Positions 34,701 through 45,439 of a stretch of DNA of 64,000 bases are shown here, piece after piece. This DNA is from Monodelphis domestica (lineage: Eukaryota > Chordata > Mammalia > Didelphimorphia > Didelphidae): NCBI RefSeq assembly GCF_027887165.1, contig NC_077227.1:539386389-539450388 (forward strand), written 5' to 3'. The position numbers were made by a program, and so were the translations under genes. A model generated the notes under the pieces. It ran no database searches. It was given only the letters and a program-made list of their open reading frames with translations, and was not told the DNA's origin. Position 1 is the first letter of the stretch. Each line of letters begins with the position of its first letter.

Positions 34701-35540
34701 TCAATGAAATTATTAATTATTTTTATGATTTGTTCTTTATTATACCAATTTTGGAGAATTGCATTGTTTAATTTCCAATTAATTTTTGATTTGCCTCTCC
34801 ATGTACCTTTACTAATTATTATTTTCATTGCATTGTGATCTTAGAAGTTTGCATTGATTATTTCTGCTCTTTTGTACTTGTTTGTAATGTTTTTATGCCC
34901 TAGTACATGGTCAATCTTTGTGAATGTACCATGTGCCACTGAACAGAAGGTGTATTCCTTTTTGTCCCTATTTATTTTCCCCATATATCTACTAACTCAA
35001 ATTTTTCTAAGATTTTATTCACTTCTCTTACCTCTTTTTTATTTATTTTTTTGGTTCAATTTATCTAGTTCTGATAGAGGAGGGTTCAGGTGTCCCACTA
35101 GTATAGTTTTCCTATCTATTTCATCCTTGAGCTCCACTAGTTTCTCCTTTAGAAATTTGGATGCTATGCCATTTGGTGCATACATGTTTAGTACTGATAT
35201 TTCCTCATACTGTCTATACTGCCTTTTATCAGGATGTAATTACCGGAAGGTAATTATTTATCTCTTTTAACTAGATCTATTTTTACTTTGGCTTTGTCAG
35301 ATATCATGATTGTGACTCCAACCTTCTTTTTCTCAGTTGATGCTCTATCCTCTTACCTTTACCCTCTGCCTATCTACCTTCCTCATGTGTGTTTCCTATA
35401 GACAACATATTGGTAGGATTTTGGTTTTTAATCCACTCTGCTATTTGCTTCCGCTTTATGGGTGAGTTCATCCCATTCACATTCAAAGTTATGATTACTA
35501 TATGTGTATTCCCCAACATTTTGATTTTCTCTCCCTCTCC
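31790..35540 (-). pseudogene. L1 ORF2 remnant (endonuclease-RT)
   Basis: ORF2p would nick DNA and reverse-transcribe L1 RNA. Recognisable pieces, read on the minus strand, come in the proper order. The first is an endonuclease N-terminus near 35520 (IITLNVNGMNSPIKR-like). Next is NLWDAAKAVLRGKFI (in 34415-34828), then GDLTSNEDEIKAII (in 34075-34428). The RT core in 33116-33874 has [30 protein letters not shown] and FADDMMVY; the catalytic FADD codons are at 33434-33445. The thumb/C-terminal parts are in 32406-32675 (SDKGLITQIYK) and 31957-32160 (TLFVVTKTW). Stops and frameshifts separate these pieces, so no full protein can be made. Confidence 0.9.
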
Positions 35541-36044
35541 TGCCCTTTCCTCTTTCAGTATTTCCTTCTATATCAGTGTCTGTTTTTAATCAGTCTCCTT
35601 AATCCCCATTCTTATTTTACTTTCCTTCCCCCCCCCCCTTCTTATTCCTCTCTTAATTTTCTTTTGGGGTCTTTTTAAGCTACCCCACACATTCTCCCCC
35701 CCTTGTATTGTTTCCCTTCCCACCCTCCCTTTTTTCCCCCTCCCTTTTTTTTTGCCCTTTTATTTTTTTTAGGGTCTATTAAATTCCCTTCCTCTCTTTC
35801 ACTCCTGCCTTTTTTTTTTCTAACTCACCACCTTACTCCTTCCCCCCTTCTCCCAGTTTTCCCCTCTCAACTTCCCTATAGGGTAAGGTAGAGTATTACC
35901 TTTTAGCATTCTCTTCTCCTTCTTATGGTTGTATTCTTCCCCTCCCACTCCCGTGTGCCTTTTTGTGTAATATAGATTATTCTAATTTTCTTATTCCTTC
36001 AAGTTTCTCTTGGTGCCATTTTCTCTCCCTCCCCCTTTCTTCTT

Positions 36045-36259
36045 CTATTTCTTCTTCTTTTTTTTTTAAACCCTTACCTTCCGTCTTGGAGTCAATACTG
36101 TGTATTGGCTTCAAAGCAGAAGAGTGGTAAGGGCTAGGTAATGGGGGTTAAGTGACTTACCCAGGATCACCCAACTGGGAAGTGTCTGAGGCCAGATTTG
36201 AACCCAGGACCTCCCATCTCTAGGCCTGGCTCTCAATCCACTGAGCTACCCAGCTGTGT
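36045..36259 (-). repeat. Mar1/WSINE1-type SINE in the L1 spacer
   Basis: Reversed SINE. It opens with the complement of its A-rich tail, then 'aaacccttaccttccgtctt', and ends with the tRNA-like head ('caatccactgagctacccag'). The 12-bp word 'ccctttcttctt' occurs at 36033-36044 and 36260-36271 and is a likely TSD, though the target is low-complexity. Confidence 0.85.
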
Positions 36260-36439
36260 CCCTTTCTTCTTTTTTTAAATATGACTTTAAACCACTTAGT
36301 ACCCCAATCTCTACCTATAGATAATTCTTCTAACTATTATAATAGTGAATACAATTTTTGACAGTTACAAAAAATATTTTTCCATATGAAAATCTAAACA
36401 ATTTGGCCTTATTGAGGCCCTTGAAGAAGAAGAAGAAAA

Positions 36440-37470
36440 AAAATAAGAATCTTCTCTTTATTTTTTACCTTTTCATGTTTCTCTTGGTTTTTGTATTTCG
36501 ATGTCAGATTTTCTGTTTAATTCTGGTCTTTTCTATACAAATATTTGGAAGTCTTCTATTTTGTTGAATGTCCATACTTTCCCCTGGAAATATGTAGTCA
36601 GTTTTGATGGATAAGTGATCCTTGGTTTTAGACCCAATTCTCTTGCCTTACTAAATATCATATTTCAAGCTTTGCAGTCTTTTAGTGTGGAGGCTGACAG
36701 ATCCTGTGTAATCCTGATTGATGCTTCTTGATATCTGAATTGTCTCTTTCTGGTTTCTTGTAATATTTTCTCCTTAGCTTGGAAGCTCTTGAATTTGGCA
36801 ATTACATTCCTGGGGTTTTGAAGATTTAGTGTAGCGGGTGATCTATGGACTCTTTCAATGTCTATTTTGCCCTCCTATTGTAGAACCTCAGGACAGTTTT
36901 CTTGGATAATTTCTTGTAGTATGGTGTCAAGGTTTCTGTTTTCAGGTAGGCCTAGGATTCTCAAATTGTCTCTCCGAGATCTGTTTTCAAGGTCAACCAC
37001 CCTCTCAATGAGATATTTTGTGTTGCCTTCTAATCTGTCATTCTTTTGACTTTGCTTTATTAATTCTTGCTGTCTTGTGAAATCATTGGCTTCTGCTTGC
37101 CCAATTCTAGTTTTTAATGACTGGTTTTCAGCTAAGATCTTTTGAGTTTTTTTTGGTTTGATCTATCCTGCTTTTTATGGCTTCTAGCAGGTCATTTCTG
37201 GTCTTCAATTTGCTTATTATTTCATTTGATTTCTGGGCTTCAATTTCCAAGTGGGAGATCCTGTCTTTTAAACTGTTATTTTCTTTTTGGACTACTCACT
37301 TTTCTTGCCACATCTCTTCTATTTTTCTGACAATCTCGAATTTAAAGTCTTTAAGAACTTGTGACCAATTTCCATTTTTTTGAAGGTTTAGGGGTGTTTA
37401 ATTGTTTGTCATCTTCTGCTGTCTCTTCTTTAGTCTGGGTTTTTTTCTGATTAAAAATTATCAAGGGTCA
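36440..37470 (-). pseudogene. L1 ORF1 remnant (RNA-binding chaperone)
   Basis: ORF1p forms trimers through a coiled coil and binds L1 RNA. On the minus strand the segment first encodes a Lys/Gln/Glu-rich coiled-coil stretch (about 37440-37030). The RRM-like core follows, with DNLRILGLPENR near 36960, then IDIERVHRS and the CTD motif IRITQDLSASTLKDC. The order and motifs match ORF1p. At least one in-frame stop near 36870 and later frame breaks disable it. Confidence 0.85.
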
Positions 37471-37473
37471 ACA

Positions 37474-37605
37474 TTTTCTTTTTCTTTTTCTTTTCTTTTC
37501 TTTTCTTTTCTTTTCTTTTCTTTTCTTTTCTTTTCTTTTCTTTTCTTTTCTTTTCTTTTCTTTTCTTTTCTTTTCTTTTCTTTTCTTTTCTTTTCTTTTC
37601 TTTTC
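37474..37605. repeat. (TTTTC)n, 132 bp
   Basis: About 26 pentamer units, nearly pure; (GAAAA)n on the minus strand. It lies at the 5' UTR/ORF1 junction of the L1 and inside KIDINS220 intron 1. Confidence 0.97.
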
Positions 37606-38397
37606 TGTTTGTGGATTTTAGTTCCTGGGATTTGGTGGCCAGTGCCTTGTTCCTTCCTTGTCAGATGAGTAAGTGAGGAATGTAGGTGATCTTTGTATTG
37701 GGCTCTGGAGAGGATTTTTCCCTGAGGATATTTTTCCCAGTTCTCAGCAGTGTCCAGTTGCTTTCAGTGGCAGGTCTAGCCCCTAGGAAATTATAGATTG
37801 CCTGGGAAGAAGTCTGGGAGTGGAGTGTATGCAAGTCTCTGTATTGAGCACTGGAGAGGTTTCAGCCCGAGGGCTTTTTTTGGCTCTCTGGCATTTTGCT
37901 GTGAGCTTCCCCCTTTCCCCATGCTCCGTAGCCTATCTCAATGTTTCCTCAGTTTCCCAGTGTTCTCTTAGTTTCTCTTAGGGGTGAGTCTGTGTTGACC
38001 TCAGCCAGCCTGCCTTCTAGAACTTAGAAGTTTGTCCCATGCTCGCTGGGACTCTGGAATGGTAGATGAAGTGGGGGGAGGGGTGATGAGTTCGCCCTTT
38101 GGTGGGGGAAATTTCATCCCCTTTTAGCATGGAAATGTCCTAACTTTGCCTACCTTCTGTGCTGTGCCCTACAGTGGAACTCCTTTACTCCTCTGATTTT
38201 GGTTTTGTTGTTTTGAGGCACTCTGTCTTGATCAGTGGAGAGGAAAAGAAGAGCTCTGCCTGTACTCGGTAGCCATCTTGACCTGGAAGTTACCCAAGTC
38301 CTGTAGTAGCTTTAAATAAATAATAATATATCCATTAAGATTACAAAGGACTTTTCCTCACAACTACATTAGTAGGTTTTTCAATCTTTTATTCCAG

Positions 38398-38592
38398 TTG
38401 TATCTAAATTTTTATGACTCTTTGTTTTAGGTTTTCTTGGCCATGGTATGGGGCTGATTTACCATTTCCTTCTCTAGCTCATTTTACAGATGAGGAAACT
38501 GAGGCAAACAGAGTTAAATGAGTTGCCCAGGGTCATACAACTAGTAAATTTTTGAAGCCAGATTTGAACTCATGAAAATGAGTCTTCATGGC
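38398..38592 (-). repeat. RTE-tailed SINE, antisense
   Basis: Same family as 527-793, reversed: 'tttatgactctttgttttag', 'gattttcttggccatgg'-type block, 'tttaccatttccttctctag', 'aaactgaggcaaacagagtt' and 'gttgcccagggtcatacaac'. Confidence 0.75.
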
Positions 38593-40799
38593 TTATTTTT
38601 AACTAATCTGTTTCTTTGTCATTGCAGGTAGCTCTTAAGATAAATAAAGGATTCTAAGGTACCTTAGAGTTTAGTGTCACTCTCTCATAGGAATAATAAA
38701 AAGGAAAGATATGAACTCAAAAGACTAACAGGTTAATTCTTCTGGGCAGAAAGCTTTTCTCAGCCTTTAGCACTGCCTTATAAGCTCAGGCACATTCAAA
38801 TAGATAGTTTATAAGTTAGAGAAGTGCCCTCTTGGCTCAGAACAGATCATTGGAGAGACAGGGGTCCCAGTGGGAAAAGCCCTCAAAGACCTAGCTTCAA
38901 TACCCCTCAAACTTAGTTTATTCATTTAAAAAAAATTTGGGTCTTAAAATGTTTGCTCAGCTTACAGGTTTATTGTATCAATGACATAATGTGTATGAAA
39001 AGATTTTGTAAACTAAATGAAATAATTTTCCCTCTTTTAACTTTATATTAAATTTCCTTCATATATTTTCTAGATTAGTCAAACTGACCTGCTGGTTTTT
39101 TGTTTTTTTTTGATATGCTTCATTTTCCTGTTTTGTACCTCTGGATAAGTCCTTCTCTTACACCCCTCATATCTGCTTTGAATATCTCCTTTCTTCCTTT
39201 TAGAATCCCTAACTTTTTTTCTCTTCCCACCCTTCCTCCATTTTTTCCTCCCTTCCTCCCTTCCTCCTTCCTTCCCTTCATCCCTTTCTTTCTCCCTCTA
39301 AGTGCTAATATTATCATCATTTTATGTATTTAAAAATTTTAAATTCTCTTTCAAATTCAATTTTATTTTAATTTCAGTTCTGAAATTTGGCCCTTCCTCC
39401 TTCCCCTCCACTCCTTAAGAAAGCCAGAAAAACAAAGCTATTTGGGTACTTAAAAACAAAAAAAGATCTCTGCCCTTCATATAATAGTTACTTATTAAAT
39501 GCTTGTTGAACTGAATTTGTGTTATGGGCATGTCAGTCTCTGATTCAGAACAGTCCAGACACCCAACTCAGAATAAATAAATCAGAAGAGTCAGGACTAC
39601 TGACTCAGACCAGAGAAGTTAAGGTCTAATTAAGGTAGCTCTCTGATTCAGTTTAAATAAGCCAGAGGAATCAGTCTATAAATTTTGTCTTTACTATGGA
39701 CAGGACCAGGGAATGAACACCTGGAGACCCTGTGAGTACTGAATTATTAAGAGTGCCTGATGCTGGTAACATACAGAATAGGAGATTTTAAAGCAAAAAA
39801 TCACAAAAGGGAGGGCAAAGGGGACTATACAAAGTACTCAGCTGGGCAAATGACACAATAAGAACAAAATTGATTAATTACATAGTTGATGTGCTGGGAC
39901 AAACATGATTGGTTGGAAGTTTGGTAATGGAGGCTAGCAAGGTACTCCCTCTTCTCCCTGGGACTAAGAAGAGTTCATTGTCAGAGTCCAAATGTGAAAT
40001 AGAAGCCTAGACTTTTGGACCCTAAATGTCCTTGAAGGATAGCTTGGTGTCTAAAGATAGCAGACCCAACTCCCTCTTTTTCTCACACAATTTCCAAGAC
40101 TTGCTAGAATTTTTTGAGGCCAGTAAAGATGAATAATTAGCAGAAAAGTTGGATTTCTGAACTTAACCCATTACAGACCAGCTAAATTCTGAATTAGGTT
40201 CAGAAACAGGGAGCTATTACTTAAGGAATTATAGAAAGCATGCCAGAACAAAACTTTGGTCCTCAGCTTAGGCCAAGCCTTTTCTAAAAACAGTTGTTCC
40301 CCTAAAAGAGTGGCAGAATTAAGTTCATTTCCATAGACATTTCCTATAAAATACTCCTTTATTTGTAGATTAAAAAAAATAATTCCCTGGTGAAGTATCT
40401 GATTTAATACATTTAAATCATTGGGTTAAATGTATTTGTTTTGGGGTACAATTTATAGACCCTATGGTAGTACTTAAGTCATAAAAGTTTCAGTTTCTTG
40501 GCAAGTCTATGATTATTCTAAAGAAATAAATGAAACAACATAACTTCAAGCTGGAAGGACATTATAAAATCATTTAAAAAATCTGGGAAACTAGAACAAT
40601 AACATTTCTTAACTATTTTACTAACTAATAAAGCTCTGATTTCCCATGCTCATAGAAATAGTTGACTGCTATGAAGGCTCTATCTTGCTCTACTACTTAC
40701 TGCCCTTTGACCTTGCACAGATCATATGATGAGGTCTCCACACCTCAATTTCCCCATGCATAAGTGGCATGTTGGTGTATGAGTAAGCGAACAATTTGG
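38593..40799 (+). other. KIDINS220: KIDINS220 intron 1, mostly unassigned
   Basis: A reversed L1 3' scrap is likely at 39345-39470. A CTTCC-rich low-complexity tract lies at 39220-39300. The block 39518-40340 has AATAAATAAA and LTR-like composition but no paired ends; it remains unclassified. Confidence 0.45.
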
Positions 40800-41045
40800 T
40801 CAGATTTCAGGGCAGCTGATGGTAAATGGTCTGGAGTCAGGAAGATTTGAATTAAAATATCAGACTCACAGACATTATCTCTGTGACCCTCATTTAATGT
40901 TGCCTCAATTTCCTAATTTGTAGAATGGGAATAATAAGACCACTTGCTTTATAGAATTGTGAGGATCAAATGAGGTAATTTTAAATGGTATAGTACAGTG
41001 TCTGGTATGTAGCAAATACAATATATAAATGCTAGCTATTTTTAT
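40800..41045 (+). repeat. MIR-class SINE, sense
   Basis: It has 'ctggagtcaggaagatttga', 'tgcctcaatttcctaatttg', 'tgaggatcaaatgaggtaat' and 'agtgtctggtatgtagcaaa'. Confidence 0.7.
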
Positions 41046-41289
41046 TACTTAGTGACTTATGAGATCATGTTCAATTCTTAATCTGTGGATCCTACTTACA
41101 AGCTAATCTAGCCTCCCATTGGTTAGCTAGGTGTCTGCAATTTTGGTAAAAATGTATGCTCACTTATATAGATACTAATATGTATGAATTACATTGGTCC
41201 ATTACATATTAAATTTTTTTTAATCTTTGAAATATATGGAATTAAAGGTACTGTCTCAGGATTGTGGGGATGGAAATTTCCCAAAGAAT

Positions 41290-41475
41290 AGTTCAGGGAG
41301 CAATTAATTGTGGATTTTGAGGATTTGAGTTTGAATTCTGGCTGTCACTGATAGGCAGTATTTGAAACTGGGTAAGTAATTTCACTTCTTTGGTTTCACT
41401 TTCATCTTTTGTGTATGAGGGGCTGAACTAGATGACTTTTGAGGTTCCTTCTGCCTATGTATACTTGATCCTATT
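41290..41475 (+). repeat. MIR-class SINE with CR1-like tail
   Basis: The tail reads 'gggctgaactagatgacttt', then 'tgaggttccttctgcctatg'. Confidence 0.6.
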
Positions 41476-41574
41476 ATCATGAGTGAAATTCAACAAAAGT
41501 TTTCTGAAGCACATTCTCTGAGGAAGATGAGATTTATTAGCGGGGTGTAAACCTGTTAATAAAATGGGTGGGTA

Positions 41575-41785
41575 GGGCAGCTAGGTGGCTCAGAGGATTG
41601 AGATCCAGGCCTAGAGATAGGAGGTCCTGTGTTCAAATGTAATCTCAGACACTTCCTAGCTGTGTGACCCCTGGGCAAGTCCCTTAACCCCCATTGCCTA
41701 GGCCTTACTGCTCTTCTGCCTTGGAACCCCAGTACACAGTATTGCTTCTACGACAGAAGGTAAATGTTTAAAAAATAAATAAGTG
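41575..41785 (+). repeat. Mar1/WSINE1-type SINE, sense
   Basis: It starts 'gggcagctaggtggctcaga' and has 'tcctagctgtgtgacc' and 'ccccattgcctaggccttac'. It ends 'cgacagaaggtaaatgttta' plus an A-rich tail. It is well preserved. Confidence 0.92.
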
Positions 41786-42274
41786 AGTTCAATTGGTTAC
41801 GCCAGGTAGGCCAAAAAACCCCAAGGTAGAGATATAGTTCCCTTTTTATAAGCACAGAGCAAAAAAACATGAGGAAATAATACAGTTGGTCATAGGATTG
41901 GCAGCATCTGGGGATGAGGATGTCATGTAGAAGTCCCCAAACTTGTAGCTTAGAAAGATTTAGTGATTCCCCAGTTTTTAGCTCGGAGGTGAAAGCCTCA
42001 GGTTTGAGCCTATTCTTGTGAGAATCCACAATCCACTTCACATTGGGACTAAGCCCAAGCCAAAGTTGAGTGACTCTTCTAGTCTCCAGAAACCTCTCCC
42101 AGTATATCACACCCTCCTTCCAAGGATCAAACTCAGGACCTTCAGCTTTCAAGACTGACAAGTTGCCTACTGTGCCAAAGAGTCACTTGACTTCTGCTAC
42201 AGTAGTGAAAGAATTCATCACCAAGATGCCAGTTCAGCCAGTGGTAAACTTTTCTGTATTTAGGCTGCTCTTTA

Positions 42275-42485
42275 TTTTATTTTATTATTTTAAACCCTTA
42301 CCTTACATCTTGGAATCAATACTGTGTATTGGTTCCAAGGCAGAAGAGTGGCAAAGGATAGGCAATGGGGGTTAAGTGACTTGCTCAGGGTCACACAGCT
42401 GGGAAGTGTCTGAGGCCAGATTTGAATGTAGGACCTCCCATCACTAGGCCTGGCTCTCAATCCACTCTGCTGCCCAGCTGCCCCC
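42275..42485 (-). repeat. Mar1/WSINE1-type SINE, antisense, with TSD
   Basis: Reversed SINE from its tail complement ('aaacccttaccttacatctt') to its head ('ctctgctgcccagctgcccc'). It is flanked by 15-bp repeats 'ttaggctgctcttta' (42260-42274) and 'ttaggctcctcttta' (42486-42500), with one mismatch. Confidence 0.92.
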
Positions 42486-42502
42486 TTAGGCTCCTCTTTA
42501 GA

Positions 42503-42880
42503 GAACAGATTTATTTGTTCACTTATGATGTATTCAAAGAATTTCCAGCTTGGTAGAATCTGCTGGAATTTATTTTCTGTTGCCTTGACCTTTAAAAACC
42601 CATTCTTGTCTCCATGACACAAAGAAGCATTAGAGTAAGACTTTGTGAAAAACTGTGCAGATGTGTGTTCTTATAGTTAGCTTAATAATTTTATATATTT
42701 ATGTATATTCATATATACATATAAAACATATAAACATTATATAACAATATATTATGCAATGACATATCAGCAAGGTGTATCTGGGTCCTTGAAGGCTAAG
42801 CCAATAAAAACAAATTCTAGCAGATTCTACTGTTCTGGAAGGGGTTTGAGTATTAGCCAAATAATATGATTAGTCTGTTC
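42503..42880. repeat. Imperfect inverted repeat, about 100-bp arms
   Basis: The left arm (about 42503-42603) and right arm (about 42783-42880) are reverse complements with moderate identity. The best core is 'ccagcagattctacc' against 'ctagcagattctact'. Both outer ends share a 'tctgttc'-type edge. The spacer is about 180 bp and AT-rich. It may be a decayed palindromic DNA transposon or two opposed copies of a small repeat. Confidence 0.5.
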
Positions 42881-43712
42881 TTCCTTCTGGACTGCCAAAT
42901 ATAGTTAGCCTAATTGTTTGCATATATATTACATAATTATGTAAGGTATACACATTTACGCATAATTAAGCTATCACAATAGGAATATATCATTGTGTAG
43001 GAAGAAAGAAAAGAGCTTTGTAAGTAATTATATATTTGGCATTGGTTATACTACCATTATCCTATAAGGAAATAATAAATAGAGGAAGGAGACCCTAGCC
43101 AAGCAAGCTTTAACTGTTTTTTAAAAACATGTATGTGAAGGAATTTTAAAGTTAAAAACCAGTTTATTAGTCTTAATATTATTCAGAGATAACAGACTTA
43201 GTGTGTTCTAAAGCCACTATTCTGTGAATATATGTAATAATAAATGGCATTTAAAATGCTAAGTAGTCCATTTGTTCATTTACTGGGTGATGATTGCTTT
43301 AAAGTTTGCAAAGTGCTTTATATAGATTCTTATTTTTTCTATAAGAGTATATGTGCTCTTAGTTTTTCCTCTTGAGTTATAATTTTGATTACTGATTTAA
43401 AAAGCATTTGGCATTGATGGTAAATAAATATAAAATCATTTCTAGGACTTATGCAATGTTCAAAGATATGGAATGCCTCTGTGAAGGACTATAGAGTGGG
43501 AAACCAAGAATTAAGTATTACATTATTGAATCAACTGTATGATTTCTACTAAAGAACTATTTCCAGTGTAGTTGGTTGACATTAAATAAAAAGGACTAAT
43601 TTAAAAATGACAAAGTTATTACTTTAGAAGGTATGGATTTATAGATAACTTTTAGTAGCATTTTTTTGTTTTCTAGTCATGATTTTTAAACATACTTTAA
43701 TTTTTAAAATAG
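42881..43712 (+). other. KIDINS220: KIDINS220 intron 1, 3' end
   Basis: AT-rich intronic DNA with no recognised repeat. It ends at the acceptor 'ttaaaatag' (AG 43711-43712). The pyrimidine tract there is weak and interrupted by A. Confidence 0.6.
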
Positions 43713-43748
43713 GCACTGAGATATAGATACGGAAGCTTTTCTGTGAAG

Positions 43749-43856
43749 ATGGCAAACCTTTTGAATGAGAGTCTGCTGACTTATGTAGAAGAGGAAAATA
43801 TTCCTGCCCTAAAAGCACTCTTGGAGAAATGCAAGGATGTGGATGAAAGAAATGAG
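43749..43856 (+). CDS. KIDINS220: KIDINS220 exon 2: start codon and N-terminus
   Basis: KIDINS220/ARMS is a large membrane scaffold that links Trk, p75NTR and ephrin receptors to sustained MAPK signalling in neurons. It has N-terminal ankyrin repeats, four membrane segments with a KAP-type NTPase region, and a C-terminal PDZ ligand. The exon begins at 43713, giving 36 nt of 5' UTR before the ATG at 43749. It ends before GTAAGA at 43857, with 36 complete codons. Residues 12-36 (YVEEENIPALKALLEKCKDV and so on) match human KIDINS220 as I recall it. The first 11 (MANLLNESLLT) do not. ATG context is G at -3 and G at +4. The protein continues in exon 3 in phase 0. Confidence 0.95.
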
Positions 43857-43934
43857 GTAAGACAAAAAACCGGAATCTTATTTTAGATGATTCATTTAAT
43901 TGAAAATATGAATTCTCCATTTTTGTTTTTAAAA

Positions 43935-44400
43935 AATAGTTTATTATTTTTACTTTTCAAGTAACAACTATTTAAAAATATGTTCCTGTTACTTCCTACC
44001 TACCCCTCAAATGACCAAATAAAAAAATGAAAAAACTAAAAACAATCATTTAATGTATAGCTCTAGTCCAGCAAAACAAATCCCACTTTAACTGTGTCTG
44101 AAAATGCATCTCTTTCTATATTTCAAATTCATCATCTCCTATTGGGAGGCAAATAATGTTTCATATTCATTCTTTTGGATTCAGGTTTTATCATAACATT
44201 GATCAGAATTCTAAAGTCTTTCAATTTTTTTCTATAATGTCATCATTGTATAAATCAATTTTTTGGTCCTATTCATTTTTTTCTACTTTAGTTCACAAAT
44301 CTTCCCATTTCCTCTGAAATGGTCCATTTCATCATATTTTTTCATATTTGTCATATTCTATTACAAGAATATACCAGAATTTGTGATAAGTTACAATAAA
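43935..44400 (-). repeat. L1 3' end, antisense, decayed
   Basis: Reversed L1 3' sequence starting about 80 bp after the exon 2 donor. Blocks are 'cctattgggaggcaaataat', 'cattcttttggattcaggtt', 'attgtataaatcaatttttt' and 'ccatttcctctgaaatggtc'. It is more diverged than the 4112 and 31428 copies, so it is an older subfamily. Confidence 0.6.
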
Positions 44401-44487
44401 ATTTACTTGATTATATTTAATCATTACTAATTGTCATAATTATAATGAATTTTACTATCATTTAAAATAATTTATAATTTCATTACA

Positions 44488-44530
44488 TTATATATATATA
44501 TATATACATATATATGTATATATATTAATA
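44488..44530. repeat. (TA)n microsatellite
   Basis: Alternating TA with single C and G interruptions. Confidence 0.85.
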
Positions 44531-45439
44531 CACAAGTTTGGCTAACTGTAACCAGTAGTATGACAGAGGGAACCAGGGATTCAAGAGAGGAACACAGTGT
44601 AGAGTTGAATTGATTTACCAAGGAGTCAGTATGAGGAGAAGGAAGTAAAGATTGAGGGAGAGGCCAATTCTAATACTGAATTGAGGAAGTAGGTACTCCG
44701 GAGTCTGAGACATACTGCTGCTTCTGACTTCTGAGATTTTTACTTTCTTGGTACATCTACTATGGCCTCTCTACCTAGGAACTGCCCTTGTGTACCAATT
44801 CCCTTCTCAGTCTGCCTTGGATCTATAACCTGGAGCTGAGTACTGGGTGACAAAGTTGTCACTTTGTATCTGTTCTTGTCAAGGTGTCATGTTGTGTGTA
44901 TGGTGGTGCCCTGAATAGGTTTGGATGTACTCTGTGGGGTTGGATGCACCTCTTGTGCTGGTATTCAGCCTTTCACCTGGTGCTGGAGTGCTGTGGGTAG
45001 ACTTATTCCTGGCTAGACAACATTCCCAGTGTCTGCGGACCTCTGTATATGTGTTAGCTGGTTTAGATGTATGACTGATTTTTTTTTTTATTTCCCCATC
45101 AGGATTCAGTTTGGTACATTTTCTAGATCATTTGGAGGAGTTTGTGGAGGGGAGCTTGTGTGAACCACTTCCTGCTATATCTTCATTTTGATTGCCTCCT
45201 CCTTGATGCTCTTTCTTGACACTCATTTTTCTTCTATACTATTCAAGATAGTACTGCTTATAATCACCTTCCTCCATAGAACTTATAAATGAATTCTTTC
45301 ATAAACAAGTTTTGCCATAGGCTTCTATATCTTTACTTGGTAAATAGATTTATTTCCTGTCTAAAATTTTTGGTTGTTTTATCTGCCTCTTCATTTCTTA
45401 CAAAAACAAAATTGGTGCCTGGGCCAAATTATTTTCATA
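44531..45439 (+). other. KIDINS220: KIDINS220 intron 2, unassigned
   Basis: No gene or repeat that I can name. G/T-rich patches around 44870-45010 are unlike the AT-rich surroundings and could be an old LTR or L1 5' region. Confidence 0.4.

Larger units (their letters stand above)
31428..38301 (-). mobile_element. Near-full-length L1, antisense, broken
   Basis: An L1 of about 6.9 kb including inserts. In L1 order: 5' UTR (38301 to about 37470), ORF1 (about 37470-36440), a purine-rich spacer, ORF2 (about 35540-31790), then the 3' UTR. The sense 5' end carries CAAGATGGCTACC (about 38284-38272), like the YY1 site that opens full-length L1s. Candidate TSDs are 'tgtaataacttta' (31415-31427) and 'tgtagtagcttta' (38302-38314), which differ at two positions. 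A SINE (36045-36259) and a (TTTTC)n run (37474-37605) lie inside. Several frame breaks make it non-autonomous. Confidence 0.88.

Noticed and set aside
33456..35270. Plus-strand open frames of 80-139 codons
   Set aside because: They mirror L1 ORF2 on the other strand; the minus strand carries the RT and endonuclease motifs.
37402..37668. 88-codon plus-strand frame rich in Ser-Phe-Leu
   Set aside because: It is the translation of the (TTTTC)n repeat, which lies in an antisense L1.
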